A stretch of DNA of 64,000 nt from Nitrospina sp. (GCA_018653085.1 JABIAY010000035.1:1-64000); one strand, 5' to 3'. Positions 39,101-47,800 are shown, numbered from the stretch's first letter. The notes: a model not told the origin generated them from the letters alone. A program made the numbers and translations.

Positions 39101-40487
39101 AGCCGGTTGAATAACCTTCGGCATTCATCAGGTTAAGAATGTTCCAAAGGCTTGCGGGAACATCAAGGTTGTCGGCACCGATATTATGCCTTCCCGGAGG
39201 ATGGTTGTAGTAAATGACGGCAACCTTTTTGTCGGAATTATTTTTTGATCGCAGATTGTGCCATCCCGTTACCCGCCGGATCATGCGCTCTACCTGTTCG
39301 GGATGGGGCTCGGTGATGCTGAGACGCAAGCCTGTTTTTTCGTGCATCCAGGCTTTTGCGGCTGTGGCTAAAACCAATGATTGGGAAACGCCCTGAATTT
39401 CCGGCATGGCAACACGGTAATGCACCGAATTCCACGGAAGCCCATCTTCCGATAGACGCCATTGCTCTCGTGACCGATCTGTTAGTCGGATGCCTTTCAA
39501 TACGGGAACATTTAACTGCTTTAAAACCTCTGTTGTTTCCTCGCGCCCCCCTCCACCACCGATGACAAAATCCTGTAGCGAAATAATTCCCGCCAGGGGA
39601 GCCTGTTTCGCAAAACCCAGTAAAGACTTCAGGCCCTGAGTACTACTTTTCCCCCACGCGGAAAGAATGGCAACGCAATCCATTCCCTCACTTTTTGCTG
39701 AGGAACATAAAAGATTTAGCAGGTCGATATTCCCTTTCCTGTCACCTGTGTCATGATCGACAAGTGCAACCCAGGGTCGCCCGGATTTTAAGGCGATTTT
39801 GTTTTTGCTGACAAAAGTACGGTTCTGGTAGAACCGGATCTTGTCCTGCGGTTTCATGGCACCCGGTTGAATGTCCGCGCCTGTGGTTTGAAGGAGCAGG
39901 GCGATCAGGTTTGCCAGGTTTTCCGGTCCGCGGGCATGCCAGTAGCCTTTGAGCTCAAGCCAGAGTTTTTGTTTTGGGAATTCATCAATTAGTTTTCCAA
40001 TCCATTCGTGTGGATTTTCATTCTCACGGGCAGACCTGCCAATGCGCTTCATTTTTTTTCTGTCAAAATCCTGGAAAAGCAGATGCTGGTGATCCTGCGA
40101 GCGTTTAATGAGCGCGAGTGTTGAACTGAGGGCCAGAAAAGTGCGTGAATCTTTTACCTTGTCCATGAGCATTTGCAGGCGAACGGCTGTGTCGCCGAAT
40201 ACACCAACCGCCAGAACCGCATCGGCGGTACTCCATAGAGCAAGGATTTGAGCATCGGTCATGAGTGCTAACTGAGAGGTCGAGCGAAACTCCAGTTTAT
40301 GATCCGCATGACGCTCAAGGAAATAGTCGGCCCCAGCCGCGAGTGCGGTGGAGGACCGGTCCGAGACAACGGCAAAAAGAACCTTCGCCGACACTTGCTC
40401 GGCGGTGCAAGTCAGGAGGATGAGACTCATGCAGAAAAACCGCATCCTCCTGACAATGCTAGTCTTTATGTGGTGCCGTATATCCAT
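36138..40487 (-). CDS. CobN-like (cobaltochelatase/Mg-chelatase large-subunit family) protein with apparent signal peptide and C-terminal TM
   Basis: Family-like blocks YYNHPPGRHNIGADNLDVPASLWNIL, HVGRHSTYEFLPRHSTGVGSLDYSWHIAGETPGIYPYIVDGVGEGIQAKRRGLAVMIDHLTPP. N-terminus MRFFCMSLILLTCTAEQVSA; C-terminus HQWLAWSAIAGFILAGVRRGSQKPWEKN. Confidence 0.88.
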   Translation of the reverse strand: MDIRHHIKTSIVRRMRFFCMSLILLTCTAEQVSAKVLFAVVSDRSSTALAAGADYFLERHADHKLEFRSTSQLALMTDAQILALWSTADAVLAVGVFGDTAVRLQMLMDKVKDSRTFLALSSTLALIKRSQDHQHLLFQDFDRKKMKRIGRSARENENPHEWIGKLIDEFPKQKLWLELKGYWHARGPENLANLIALLLQTTGADIQPGAMKPQDKIRFYQNRTFVSKNKIALKSGRPWVALVDHDTGDRKGNIDLLNLLCSSAKSEGMDCVAILSAWGKSSTQGLKSLLGFAKQAPLAGIISLQDFVIGGGGGREETTEVLKQLNVPVLKGIRLTDRSREQWRLSEDGLPWNSVHYRVAMPEIQGVSQSLVLATAAKAWMHEKTGLRLSITEPHPEQVERMIRRVTGWHNLRSKNNSDKKVAVIYYNHPPGRHNIGADNLDVPASLWNILNLMNAEGYSTGSLPKDPTALLDLIQERGINLPEQADALKEMAESGITVTPDKYRQWLGQLPTTLRAELEQGPLGFLHENLRTALQTGEKFLTERLIQKIMGDVRFVLEGTSHPARDRARSLLDQLEEEYHKLLKGDGDWGKAEALSQAIRATNIEAIRGWGDAPGKVMVHDEQILIPGIRFENIFMGPQPPRGWELNEELLHANTTFPPTHQYLAFYFWLRHVFKADAIIHVGRHSTYEFLPRHSTGVGSLDYSWHIAGETPGIYPYIVDGVGEGIQAKRRGLAVMIDHLTPPLSTTELYDDLLGLRQLVESFEAADPDPGSPARVRAISAIRERIDTLNMKDELTASMAAELKVRGIRFEEVDDELLVHETGHYLTQLQENYMPLGLHIFGLDWKQKAIDTMLKSMLGDEKDTQKRKKALADLSSSPAEERRSFFNALAGGYVEPGKGNDPIRTPEALPTGRNFHALDGSLLPTRLGYNLGKELAAKARKETPAEKDEKEAVILWASDAVRDEGAMIAFGFDMLGLEPVWNGRGIITGVRRVPLENARKRRDVVFVTSGLFRDLYGAQLEWLDKSVLLALDGASTTIREKFPELVMPLASALAPLENLATGGTENLVENRVAQQWVQETRELLSQGVAGSQAGREASLRIFGAAPGSYGAGVNKLAERSGAWQDRMEVAKTYLNRMGHAYGMGYRGQRMNKRFTANLAKVKNTYLGRASNLYGLMDNNDAFDYLGGLSLAVESLTGKAPSAKVIHHADPKNATLTSLDKALMAELRGQFLNPAWLKPLMEHDYAGARTIGSEFLEYLWGWQITNPDIIKSWMWDEVKSVYMDDRYELGLDEFLEKGHNAHVKTNMLAIMLVAAQKGFWQADEETLKNLSRNFADLIIKNGLPGSGHTHPGHPIYDWIASHLTAEQLKNLETILDNARIVEEAPDSMVTAIAEVEYDETDENDPQENLSELAGIQNGLMKHQWLAWSAIAGFILAGVRRGSQKPWEKN

Positions 40488-40488
40488 A

Positions 40489-42327
40489 TTAGTTAAAGGT
40501 ATAGGTGAACCCGCCATAAACGGCGCCATCGGAAGTTCCGCGCCTGGCTATTTCTTCGTATTCTTTATCAAGAATATTTTCACCCCGGGCATTCAGCTCC
40601 AAACTTTTATTGACCTTATACCTCATGGCAATCCGCACTGTGGCAAAACCGGGGACGGTTCTGGAACCGGAACTGTTATCCAAAACACCGCTTCTGGCCC
40701 TTACCCCCAATTGTGTGAAAAATTTGTTTCTCCAGCTATGGGACAATGTGGCCGAATACTGATGTTTCGGGCGGCGCCTCAAAGGAATATCATCGATTTC
40801 ATCCACCGCTTCGGTCCACGTGTAGTTGTTGGAAAGGTACAAATTATGGGGCAGTTGAATTCCCACATGGGCTTCAATACCTCTGGATTTTGCCTTGCCA
40901 ATATTGAGGGTAGGGGTAGAGGAAGTTTGAAATGCAATCAGATCTTCAAACTCGATATTAAAAAAGGCGAGTTCCAGCCGCACTAACTGGTTGAAGAGGT
41001 CCTTGTCCATCCCAATTTCAAAAGATTTCGATTTTTCCGGTTTTAAGTCAGGGTTACCACTTCCTGGAAAAGTAAGATCATTGAAAGTGGGTGCCCGAAA
41101 CCCTGTTGCATAGGCACCACGCAGTCGGAAATCCCATTGCTTGAAATTATAGGATCCTTCAAACTTATATGTCAGGGAATCCTCAAATGTGTCACTTATA
41201 TCTTTTCTGAACCCGGCAGTAAGAAGAACTCTATCCTGCCAATCGAACTGGCTCTGCAAAAAATATCCCTGGTTGAAGGTGTTCTCGGTAAATCCTCTCC
41301 CGCTATTCCTTGCATTTTGTGTGCGGAGCTCAACACCAAATACGGCTGAAATATTCTCATTGATATCGACATTGTTTTGCAGATCGGTAATATAGGTCCT
41401 GTTGAAAATTTGTTGACTTGCTGTATCCACTTCATTGGCATCGTAGGCTATATTGGGGGTTAATTTAATTTTCCACCAAGGGGTGATCGATTTTGAAATT
41501 GGTAAGGCGAGATAAAATGACTCAATTTCAGTGTCGCGGTTCTGGTCCCCGCTTGTGTTATCCACATCCGAATTTGAGCGCGTGTATCGCCCAATAAAAT
41601 CTATTCTTCCATCTTCTGAAAAGCTCGTACCCAGTCGGCTGGTGAGAGAATTGTTTTCATAGCTGTCTTTTTCAGCTCTGCCTCCACTTTCAGCGGTCCT
41701 ATTTTCATTGAAGTCTGAGTAACCGGAAATATCGGTTCGAGATGCTGAGACGGAGTAGTCGATATCGTTAAGAGTTCCAGAGCTTGCCAGGGTTTCTTTG
41801 AATGTCCCGAAATTGCCGGTTTCAAAAGACAGCGTGTGGGTGGGAGTGCCACGGCCCTTCTTGGTAACTATGTTGATCACGCCTCCTACTGCGTCCGCGC
41901 CCCAGACAGGAGTTTGTGAACCTCTTAGAATTTCAATGCGCTCAATATTGTCAGTGGTCAGGCTTCTAAAATCAAAACTTCCGGTTGTGTTTCCATTAGC
42001 CCTCACTCCATCTATAATTACCAATACACTTTTTGCGTCTGCACCTCGCATGCGAATGGTAGACTCCCCTCCTACGCCACCCTGTTTGAAGATGCCGATG
42101 CTCAGTTGGTCTCGCAGAACATCTTCCACCATGGTAGAGCCGGACTGCTTGATTTCCTCTTCCGTGATGATGCTGATGGAACCGGCGTATTTTTTGGCTG
42201 TAGTTTTCAGCCTGCTGGAAGTTATTTCGATGGACTGGAGTTCTTCTGCCGCTTCTTCGGAATATGCGGGTGAGACCGAGATGCAGAGGATGGTGAATGC
42301 TGATAAAAAACGGTTAATCTTTTTCAA
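40489..42327 (-). CDS. btuB: TonB-dependent cobalamin receptor BtuB-like
   Basis: Signal peptide, plug GSTMVEDVLRDQLSIGIFKQGGVGGESTIRMRGADAKSVLVIIDGVRAN, terminal aromatic GGFTYTFN; preceded by cobalamin riboswitch. Confidence 0.9.
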   Translation of the reverse strand: MKKINRFLSAFTILCISVSPAYSEEAAEELQSIEITSSRLKTTAKKYAGSISIITEEEIKQSGSTMVEDVLRDQLSIGIFKQGGVGGESTIRMRGADAKSVLVIIDGVRANGNTTGSFDFRSLTTDNIERIEILRGSQTPVWGADAVGGVINIVTKKGRGTPTHTLSFETGNFGTFKETLASSGTLNDIDYSVSASRTDISGYSDFNENRTAESGGRAEKDSYENNSLTSRLGTSFSEDGRIDFIGRYTRSNSDVDNTSGDQNRDTEIESFYLALPISKSITPWWKIKLTPNIAYDANEVDTASQQIFNRTYITDLQNNVDINENISAVFGVELRTQNARNSGRGFTENTFNQGYFLQSQFDWQDRVLLTAGFRKDISDTFEDSLTYKFEGSYNFKQWDFRLRGAYATGFRAPTFNDLTFPGSGNPDLKPEKSKSFEIGMDKDLFNQLVRLELAFFNIEFEDLIAFQTSSTPTLNIGKAKSRGIEAHVGIQLPHNLYLSNNYTWTEAVDEIDDIPLRRRPKHQYSATLSHSWRNKFFTQLGVRARSGVLDNSSGSRTVPGFATVRIAMRYKVNKSLELNARGENILDKEYEEIARRGTSDGAVYGGFTYTFN

Positions 42328-42346
42328 TTGCTTCTCCCTCGAGATT

Positions 42347-42500
42347 AAAAATCCGGCAGGTCTCCTGACTTCGGGCTATCTACTCACCGCGCCTTCCCAT
42401 CAAAAATGACAGTGGCTGACTGCGGCTTTCGTTCCCTTTACAGTTGCGGGGCAGTGTTGGAATTTCACCAAGCTTCCCTTGACCGGATTTGGGTTGATGA
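42347..42500 (-). promoter_or_regulatory. Cobalamin riboswitch upstream of btuB
   Basis: Minus strand GGTGAAATTCCAACACTGCCCCGCAACTGTAAAGGGAACGAAAGCCGCAGTCAGCCACTG...GGGAAGGCGCGGTGAGTAGATAGCCCGAAGTCAGGAGACCTGCCGG; includes B12-box-like GCCACTG and GAAGTCAGGAGACCTGCC. Confidence 0.95.
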
Positions 42501-42544
42501 CATCTCTGTAAACAGAGATACTATTTAAAATAGTTAACGTGTTA

Positions 42545-44044
42545 TTAAAGCTTCCTTTCAATTGTTTCCATGTCAATGGAGGTCTTAATTAAATCCGCGA
42601 GCCTGTCGAGCTCACGGGTTCTGAACTGTTCATAATCGAAACTGGTTTGCGGTTCAGGCAATCCTTTCTCGCTTCTTATATAGCGTAAAACGTTTTCCCG
42701 AAACAGGTCTTTGTCAAAAAAACCGTGGAGATAAGTGCCGAGAACAGTTCCTGTTTCGTTGATGATTCCAAAGCTCATGGGGTTGTCGCCATTGGAGGCC
42801 GAGAAGAGAGTCGGGTAGGGGGTCCCAAACGCGGTTTGCCCCATATGGATTTCATACCCTTCACACTGAATTCCCTCGGGAAATACACGGCTTTTGACAG
42901 TTTCAAGTTGTATCTGCCGGGTCAGTTTTTCGGCACCAAGCGTGGTTTCAAAATCGAATAATCCTAAACCTTCCACTTTATTTTCCAGACTTTCCAGGTT
43001 TTTAGGATCGTTTATTTTTTTTCCCAGCATTTGGAATCCGCCGCAAATTCCGAGGATCATACTTCCGGTCTGATGGCATTTTAGAATTTCACGGGTCAGG
43101 CATTGCTGGTTCAAAAAAACCATATCGTCAACGGTATTTTTACTGCCGGGGATGATAATCAAGTCAGGACTTCCCATTTGCGCAGGGTGACGAACATATC
43201 GAAGGGAGATAGATGGGTCGTGCGCGAGAGGGGACAAGTCGGTGAAGTTTGAAATCCGAGGGAGTTCGATAACGGCGATATCCAGAATCCCTTGTACATT
43301 TTTCTCCGCCGAATAAAATCTCTGTGGGATGGAATCCTCTTCGTCAATTACCATATCTTTAAAATAGGGGACGACTCCCAAAACGGGCTTGCCCACCATG
43401 TCTTCGAATTGCTCAATGCCCGGTTGCAAAAGTTCAACATCTCCACGGAATTTATTGATGATGAATCCCATTATTCTGTTCTGCTCATTTTTGTTGAGCA
43501 GGTCATAGGTTCCCTTCAACCACGCAAACACTCCTCCCCGGTCGATGTCGCCGACAAGAAGGACCGGTGCATCTGCCTTCTCGGCAATGAACATATTGAC
43601 CAGATCCGTTTTCTTTAAATTGATTTCCGCCGGGCTTCCCGCACCCTCGATGATTATCAGGTCAAACTTGTTTTTCATTTCCTCCAGGGCAGAGAGCACG
43701 ATTTGCTGGTGTTTTTGATACTGTGCGTAATAATTTTTAGCGTTTCGTGTTCCATTTGATTTTCCCATCAAAATGACCTGGGAATTATTATCTCCAGAAG
43801 GTTTTAACAGGATGGGGTTCATGGCGACTTCGGGTTTCAATCCGCAAGCCTCTGCCTGATAGGCCTGGGCTCGCCCCATTTCTTCGCCGCGTTCCGTTAC
43901 GAAAGAGTTTAAGGCCATGTTCTGAGCCTTGAAAGGAGCGACTTTATATCCAGCCTGATAAAAATATCGGCAGAATGCCGCTGTTAAAAGACTTTTCCCG
44001 ACACCGGATCCGGTTCCTTGAATCATTAAGGTCTTTGCTGTCAT
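42545..44044 (-). CDS. cobQ: Cobyric acid synthase
   Basis: LMIQGTGSGVGKSLLTAAFCRYF, FKAQNMALNSFVTERGEEMGRAQAYQAEA, GICGGFQMLGKKI. Confidence 0.95.
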   Translation of the reverse strand: MTAKTLMIQGTGSGVGKSLLTAAFCRYFYQAGYKVAPFKAQNMALNSFVTERGEEMGRAQAYQAEACGLKPEVAMNPILLKPSGDNNSQVILMGKSNGTRNAKNYYAQYQKHQQIVLSALEEMKNKFDLIIIEGAGSPAEINLKKTDLVNMFIAEKADAPVLLVGDIDRGGVFAWLKGTYDLLNKNEQNRIMGFIINKFRGDVELLQPGIEQFEDMVGKPVLGVVPYFKDMVIDEEDSIPQRFYSAEKNVQGILDIAVIELPRISNFTDLSPLAHDPSISLRYVRHPAQMGSPDLIIIPGSKNTVDDMVFLNQQCLTREILKCHQTGSMILGICGGFQMLGKKINDPKNLESLENKVEGLGLFDFETTLGAEKLTRQIQLETVKSRVFPEGIQCEGYEIHMGQTAFGTPYPTLFSASNGDNPMSFGIINETGTVLGTYLHGFFDKDLFRENVLRYIRSEKGLPEPQTSFDYEQFRTRELDRLADLIKTSIDMETIERKL

Positions 44045-44048
44045 AAAT

Positions 44049-45053
44049 TTAAACCTGCCTTTTTCTTTTTAGGAGCCAAACGAAAAAGGGCCCTCCCAAT
44101 ATCGCGGTAATAACACCCACCGGGATTTCTGTCGGCGCGAGAATCGTTCGTGCCAGTGTGTCGCAGGCGACCAGAAAACTAGCACCGAAAAGCATGCATG
44201 TGGGAATCAGTATGCGAAGGTCAGGGCCGACAAACAGCCGGACTGTATGCGGAACGATCAGCCCGACAAATCCAATGGGACCGCAGGTTGCTACCACTGT
44301 TCCGGTGATGAGTGAAGCGATGATGAACCCGATTTTTTGAATCCGGGCAACATTCACTCCCCGACTGGAGGCGGAATGAACCCCGGTGCTGATGAGGTTC
44401 ATATCCCGACTGATAAACAGCAAGCTGAATATTCCCACAAGTACTACCGGAGCAATGGATAAAACCGTTTTGTAATCGGTGATGTCCAACCCTCCCATAA
44501 GCCAGCGGATGATTACAAAAGACTGGCTGAAATCCGCCAGATAATGAATAAACATCACCATTGCCGCGAAGAAAAAATTTGCGGTCACCCCGGCCAGAAG
44601 AAGTACGCCAGTAGGGAATTCCCCGTGACGGGTCCGGACCAGGCTGAAAACCAGGATAATGGCACCGAGCGAACCTAAAAAGGCAAACAGGGGAACCACC
44701 GGAATCCCTAACATGTAAATATGCAAATTCAAGGCAATGGCAATCACCGCTCCCAACGCCGCGCCGCTGGAGACACCCAATGTGAAGGGAGCCGCCAAAT
44801 CGTTTCTCAGCAAAGCCTGAAAAATGGCCCCTGCTACTGACAAGGCGGCACCGGCTAAAGCACCGAGAAGGATTCTTGGAAACCGAACTTGAAAGAGGAT
44901 GATGGCATCCGGATTGCTGGAGATATTTATGCTGTCAGAAAATGCCCGAGCCAAACTGATTTTGCTGGAACCGATGAGCGGTGCAACGCAAAGGGTAACG
45001 ATGAATAATAAAAAAAATAGTGAAAGGGTCATTGTATAAGATCTTGAATTCAT
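44049..45053 (-). CDS. btuC: Vitamin B12 ABC transporter permease (FecCD family)
   Basis: RFPRILLGALAGAALSVAGAIFQALLRNDLAAPFTLGVSSGAALGA, CGPIGFVGLIVPHTVRLFVG. Confidence 0.9.
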   Translation of the reverse strand: MNSRSYTMTLSLFFLLFIVTLCVAPLIGSSKISLARAFSDSINISSNPDAIILFQVRFPRILLGALAGAALSVAGAIFQALLRNDLAAPFTLGVSSGAALGAVIAIALNLHIYMLGIPVVPLFAFLGSLGAIILVFSLVRTRHGEFPTGVLLLAGVTANFFFAAMVMFIHYLADFSQSFVIIRWLMGGLDITDYKTVLSIAPVVLVGIFSLLFISRDMNLISTGVHSASSRGVNVARIQKIGFIIASLITGTVVATCGPIGFVGLIVPHTVRLFVGPDLRILIPTCMLFGASFLVACDTLARTILAPTEIPVGVITAILGGPFFVWLLKRKRQV

Positions 45054-45069
45054 GTCAGGATGCCTGAGA

Positions 45070-45852
45070 TCAACGGCTGATAACCGGATGGACTCGGATG
45101 CTTCCATCGTGAGAACCCAGGTCGACTTCTATGCCGTATACCTGCTCAAGAATATCTTTTTTAAGTACCTGTTCGGGAGTTCCGTCACGCACAATTTGAC
45201 CTTCATCTAAAAGTATAAGGCGGTTGCAGAAACTGGAAGCAAGGTTCAAGTCGTGCATGGCCATAACCAGAGTCATTTTATGTCTGGCGTTGAGGTTTTT
45301 TAAAATACTCAGAATTTGGATTTGATATTTTAAATCCAGTGCGGCTGTGGGTTCATCCAGAAGCATCATTTCCGGATCTTGCGCCAGGGCACTGGCGATC
45401 ATGACCCTCTGTTTTTCCCCTCCGCTGATTTCATTGAAGTACCTGTCGGCAAACTGGGAGGTCATTGTGGTTTCCATGGCGCGCTGGCTTATTTCAAAAT
45501 CTTCCTCGCTTTCAAATGATAAGGGAGAAAGATAAGGATGCCGTCCCATCAATACAATCTCAGAAACCTTGAAAGGAAAAACCATAGGGTGGTCCTGGGG
45601 AATCCATGAAACAGACTGGGCGAAAAGTTTTTTATTAATTTTAGGTAAAGAGGATTCTTTGAACTGGATAGAACCTGAATCCGGTTTTAGTATCGCTCCC
45701 ATAATTTTTAGAAGAGTGGATTTCCCCGACCCGTTAGGGCCGATCAATCCTATAAAATCCTGTTCCCGGGTGGATAGGGATATATCCTTCAAGACCGGTA
45801 AGGTTTCATAGGCGAATGAGATATTTTCCAACTTCATCAATGCCGGGGTCAT
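45070..45852 (-). CDS. btuD: Vitamin B12 ABC transporter ATP-binding protein
   Basis: Walker A GPNGSGKST; signature ISGGEKQRVMIASALAQDPEMMLLDEPTAALD. Confidence 0.9.
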   Translation of the reverse strand: MTPALMKLENISFAYETLPVLKDISLSTREQDFIGLIGPNGSGKSTLLKIMGAILKPDSGSIQFKESSLPKINKKLFAQSVSWIPQDHPMVFPFKVSEIVLMGRHPYLSPLSFESEEDFEISQRAMETTMTSQFADRYFNEISGGEKQRVMIASALAQDPEMMLLDEPTAALDLKYQIQILSILKNLNARHKMTLVMAMHDLNLASSFCNRLILLDEGQIVRDGTPEQVLKKDILEQVYGIEVDLGSHDGSIRVHPVISR

Positions 45853-46856
45853 GGGTTTGAGATCGTCTTTTTTGTTGCGTCTGCGAATAAATCCGGGTGT
45901 ATGGCTTTGGAAAAGCGCTCAATAATTTTCAAAAGCCTGGGACCCGGTATCAAAATATAATCAGCACCGATAAAATGAATTTGTTTGTTCTTAACAGCTT
46001 TTATCGTGGGGAAGCGACTCCACTCCTGAATTCTGAGGTCAATTTCTTCCTGCGACAGGTTTGATCTGGGGCCTGCTTCTATAATGATCTCCGGTGATTT
46101 TTCAATGATATATTCTTTAGATAACTTGGGGTACCGGGCGGGAGAGCTCCGTACGATGTTGTTGCCTCCGGCGATATTGAGCAGTTCATTTAAAAATGTG
46201 CCGGGTCCTGCGGCATATAAATCCCGGGAGGGATCACTGCTATCTCCCAAGAGCAATAACACCTCTTTTTTAGGTAGATGCCGTTCCTTATAAAAGGCGA
46301 TTCCTTTATTCAAACTCCCGAGTAGTTTATCTGCGGATTCCTGACAATTTAAGGCCGTGCCAAGTTTTTCGATGGATGCAAAAATTTCTGCCAAATTTCC
46401 CATGTCCATCGTGAGGGTCTGGATGCCCAGACTTTTCGCGTTGCTGGCGATTCTCTGGTTGCCGGATGGATGGATGATCAAGTCAGGGTTCAAGGACACC
46501 ACCGTTTCCATGCTGGGATTGATCATGCCGCCAATGCTCGGGAGCTGGCAGGCTGTATCGGGGTACTTGCAATAATCGGTTACGGCAATGACCCGATCTG
46601 CTAATCCCAGTTCGAATAGGGTTTCGGTGATAGAAGGGGAGGTGGAAATGATACGCCTTGCAGACTGGCTATCGTTTGCCCAAAGAGGAGACAATGAGAG
46701 AAGGCAAAGCAACACCGCTGATACAACAGCAGTACCCGCTTTGGATAATGCGTGAGTTATCTGTTTGGTGGCTTGAAAACTATTACTTGGGGAAAAAAGA
46801 AATCTAAATGGAAAAAAAATCACCGGAATATCCTCGTTCCAGCGAAATGAGGGCAA
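45849..46856 (-). CDS. btuF: Vitamin B12 ABC transporter substrate-binding protein
   Basis: RRIISTSPSITETLFELGLADRVIAVTDYCKYPDTACQLPSIGGMINPSMETVVSLNPDLII; true start may be internal. Confidence 0.88.
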   Translation of the reverse strand: MPSFRWNEDIPVIFFPFRFLFSPSNSFQATKQITHALSKAGTAVVSAVLLCLLSLSPLWANDSQSARRIISTSPSITETLFELGLADRVIAVTDYCKYPDTACQLPSIGGMINPSMETVVSLNPDLIIHPSGNQRIASNAKSLGIQTLTMDMGNLAEIFASIEKLGTALNCQESADKLLGSLNKGIAFYKERHLPKKEVLLLLGDSSDPSRDLYAAGPGTFLNELLNIAGGNNIVRSSPARYPKLSKEYIIEKSPEIIIEAGPRSNLSQEEIDLRIQEWSRFPTIKAVKNKQIHFIGADYILIPGPRLLKIIERFSKAIHPDLFADATKKTISNP

Positions 46857-46911
46857 AGCATGAAGATTAAATGTCCTTAGCTTAACTCACCTCAGGCCGC
46901 GAAGGTTTAGT

Positions 46912-47070
46912 TAACGGGGTCAGAATCAGATGTTCTGGCTTCCGGATCAACCGAATTTCCGCGCCTTCCCGTTTGAAATTAAACAGTGGCAAATTGCGGG
47001 ATTCGTCCTCGGTTACAGCGGCGGGTCCGCGACGGATTTTAACCGTCTTTCCTGCGACCGACCCCAATGA
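46912..47070 (-). promoter_or_regulatory. Cobalamin riboswitch upstream of btuF
   Basis: Minus strand GGTCGCAGGAAAGACGGTTAAAATCCGTCGCGGACCCGCCGCTGTAACCGAGGACGAATCCCGCAATTTGCCACTG...GGGAAGGCGCGG...GGAAGCCAGAACATCTGATTCTGACC. Confidence 0.93.
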
Positions 47071-47146
47071 ATTGTATAGAGAATAACAAAATACGTTTGA
47101 ATGTCAATCTATGCTCAGTTTACTCTTTAAAATCAACGGTGTTTTT

Positions 47147-47800
47147 TCAGATGTTAAAAAAGTCGCATAAGTCCTGCAGGTTTTCCAAGTTGATTTCATG
47201 TGGCTGAGTGGTTTCTTTGGACTCCACCTGGTGACCATGATTTTTCATTTCCTCCAGAGCATGATCGGCGAGGAAAGAAGGAACAACCTCATCATTACTA
47301 CCAAAAATGCCGAGGATATCGAGAGCCTCTTTTTTCTCAATGATCTGGTCTGGAAATTCTGGCAGAAAACCGCAGATGGAAGCCACTTTGAACAAAGAGT
47401 GCGGGCCCAGAAGGGTATAAGTCAGGGAGGCGGCTCCTCCCTGGGAAAAGCCCCAGAGGCAGGTTCTAAGCGGTCCTTTTATATTTAAATAATGTTGGTG
47501 TGCGGAATCGATGATTTCTGAAGTATACGTGACAAAACTTTCCACACTCTCCTTTTGCCGCGGGCCATCTTCCCACCAACTCCAAATGTCATCTCCCGCC
47601 TTCACTGGGCCTTCCGGAAAAACCATCAAGGCATTCTGGAGTTTTAAGCGGTTGCCAAGCACCAGTATATTTTCGGGGGTGGAACTTGCACCATGAAAAC
47701 CGATCAAAAGGTTGACGGGTTTTTTTTCGTCAATTTCTGTTTCCCCTATTATGACCTTTTTATTGTTCCATTCAGTGGTTGAATATTTGGTTGTCATCAC
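47147..47800 (-). CDS. Phospholipase/carboxylesterase-like alpha/beta hydrolase
   Basis: GxSxG motif LWGFSQGGAASLTY; LLIGFHGASSTPENIL. Confidence 0.75.
   Translation of the reverse strand: MMTTKYSTTEWNNKKVIIGETEIDEKKPVNLLIGFHGASSTPENILVLGNRLKLQNALMVFPEGPVKAGDDIWSWWEDGPRQKESVESFVTYTSEIIDSAHQHYLNIKGPLRTCLWGFSQGGAASLTYTLLGPHSLFKVASICGFLPEFPDQIIEKKEALDILGIFGSNDEVVPSFLADHALEEMKNHGHQVESKETTQPHEINLENLQDLCDFFNI

Noticed and set aside
46882-47067. 61 aa ORF on minus strand
   Set aside because: Lies almost entirely in the second cobalamin riboswitch; not a protein gene.
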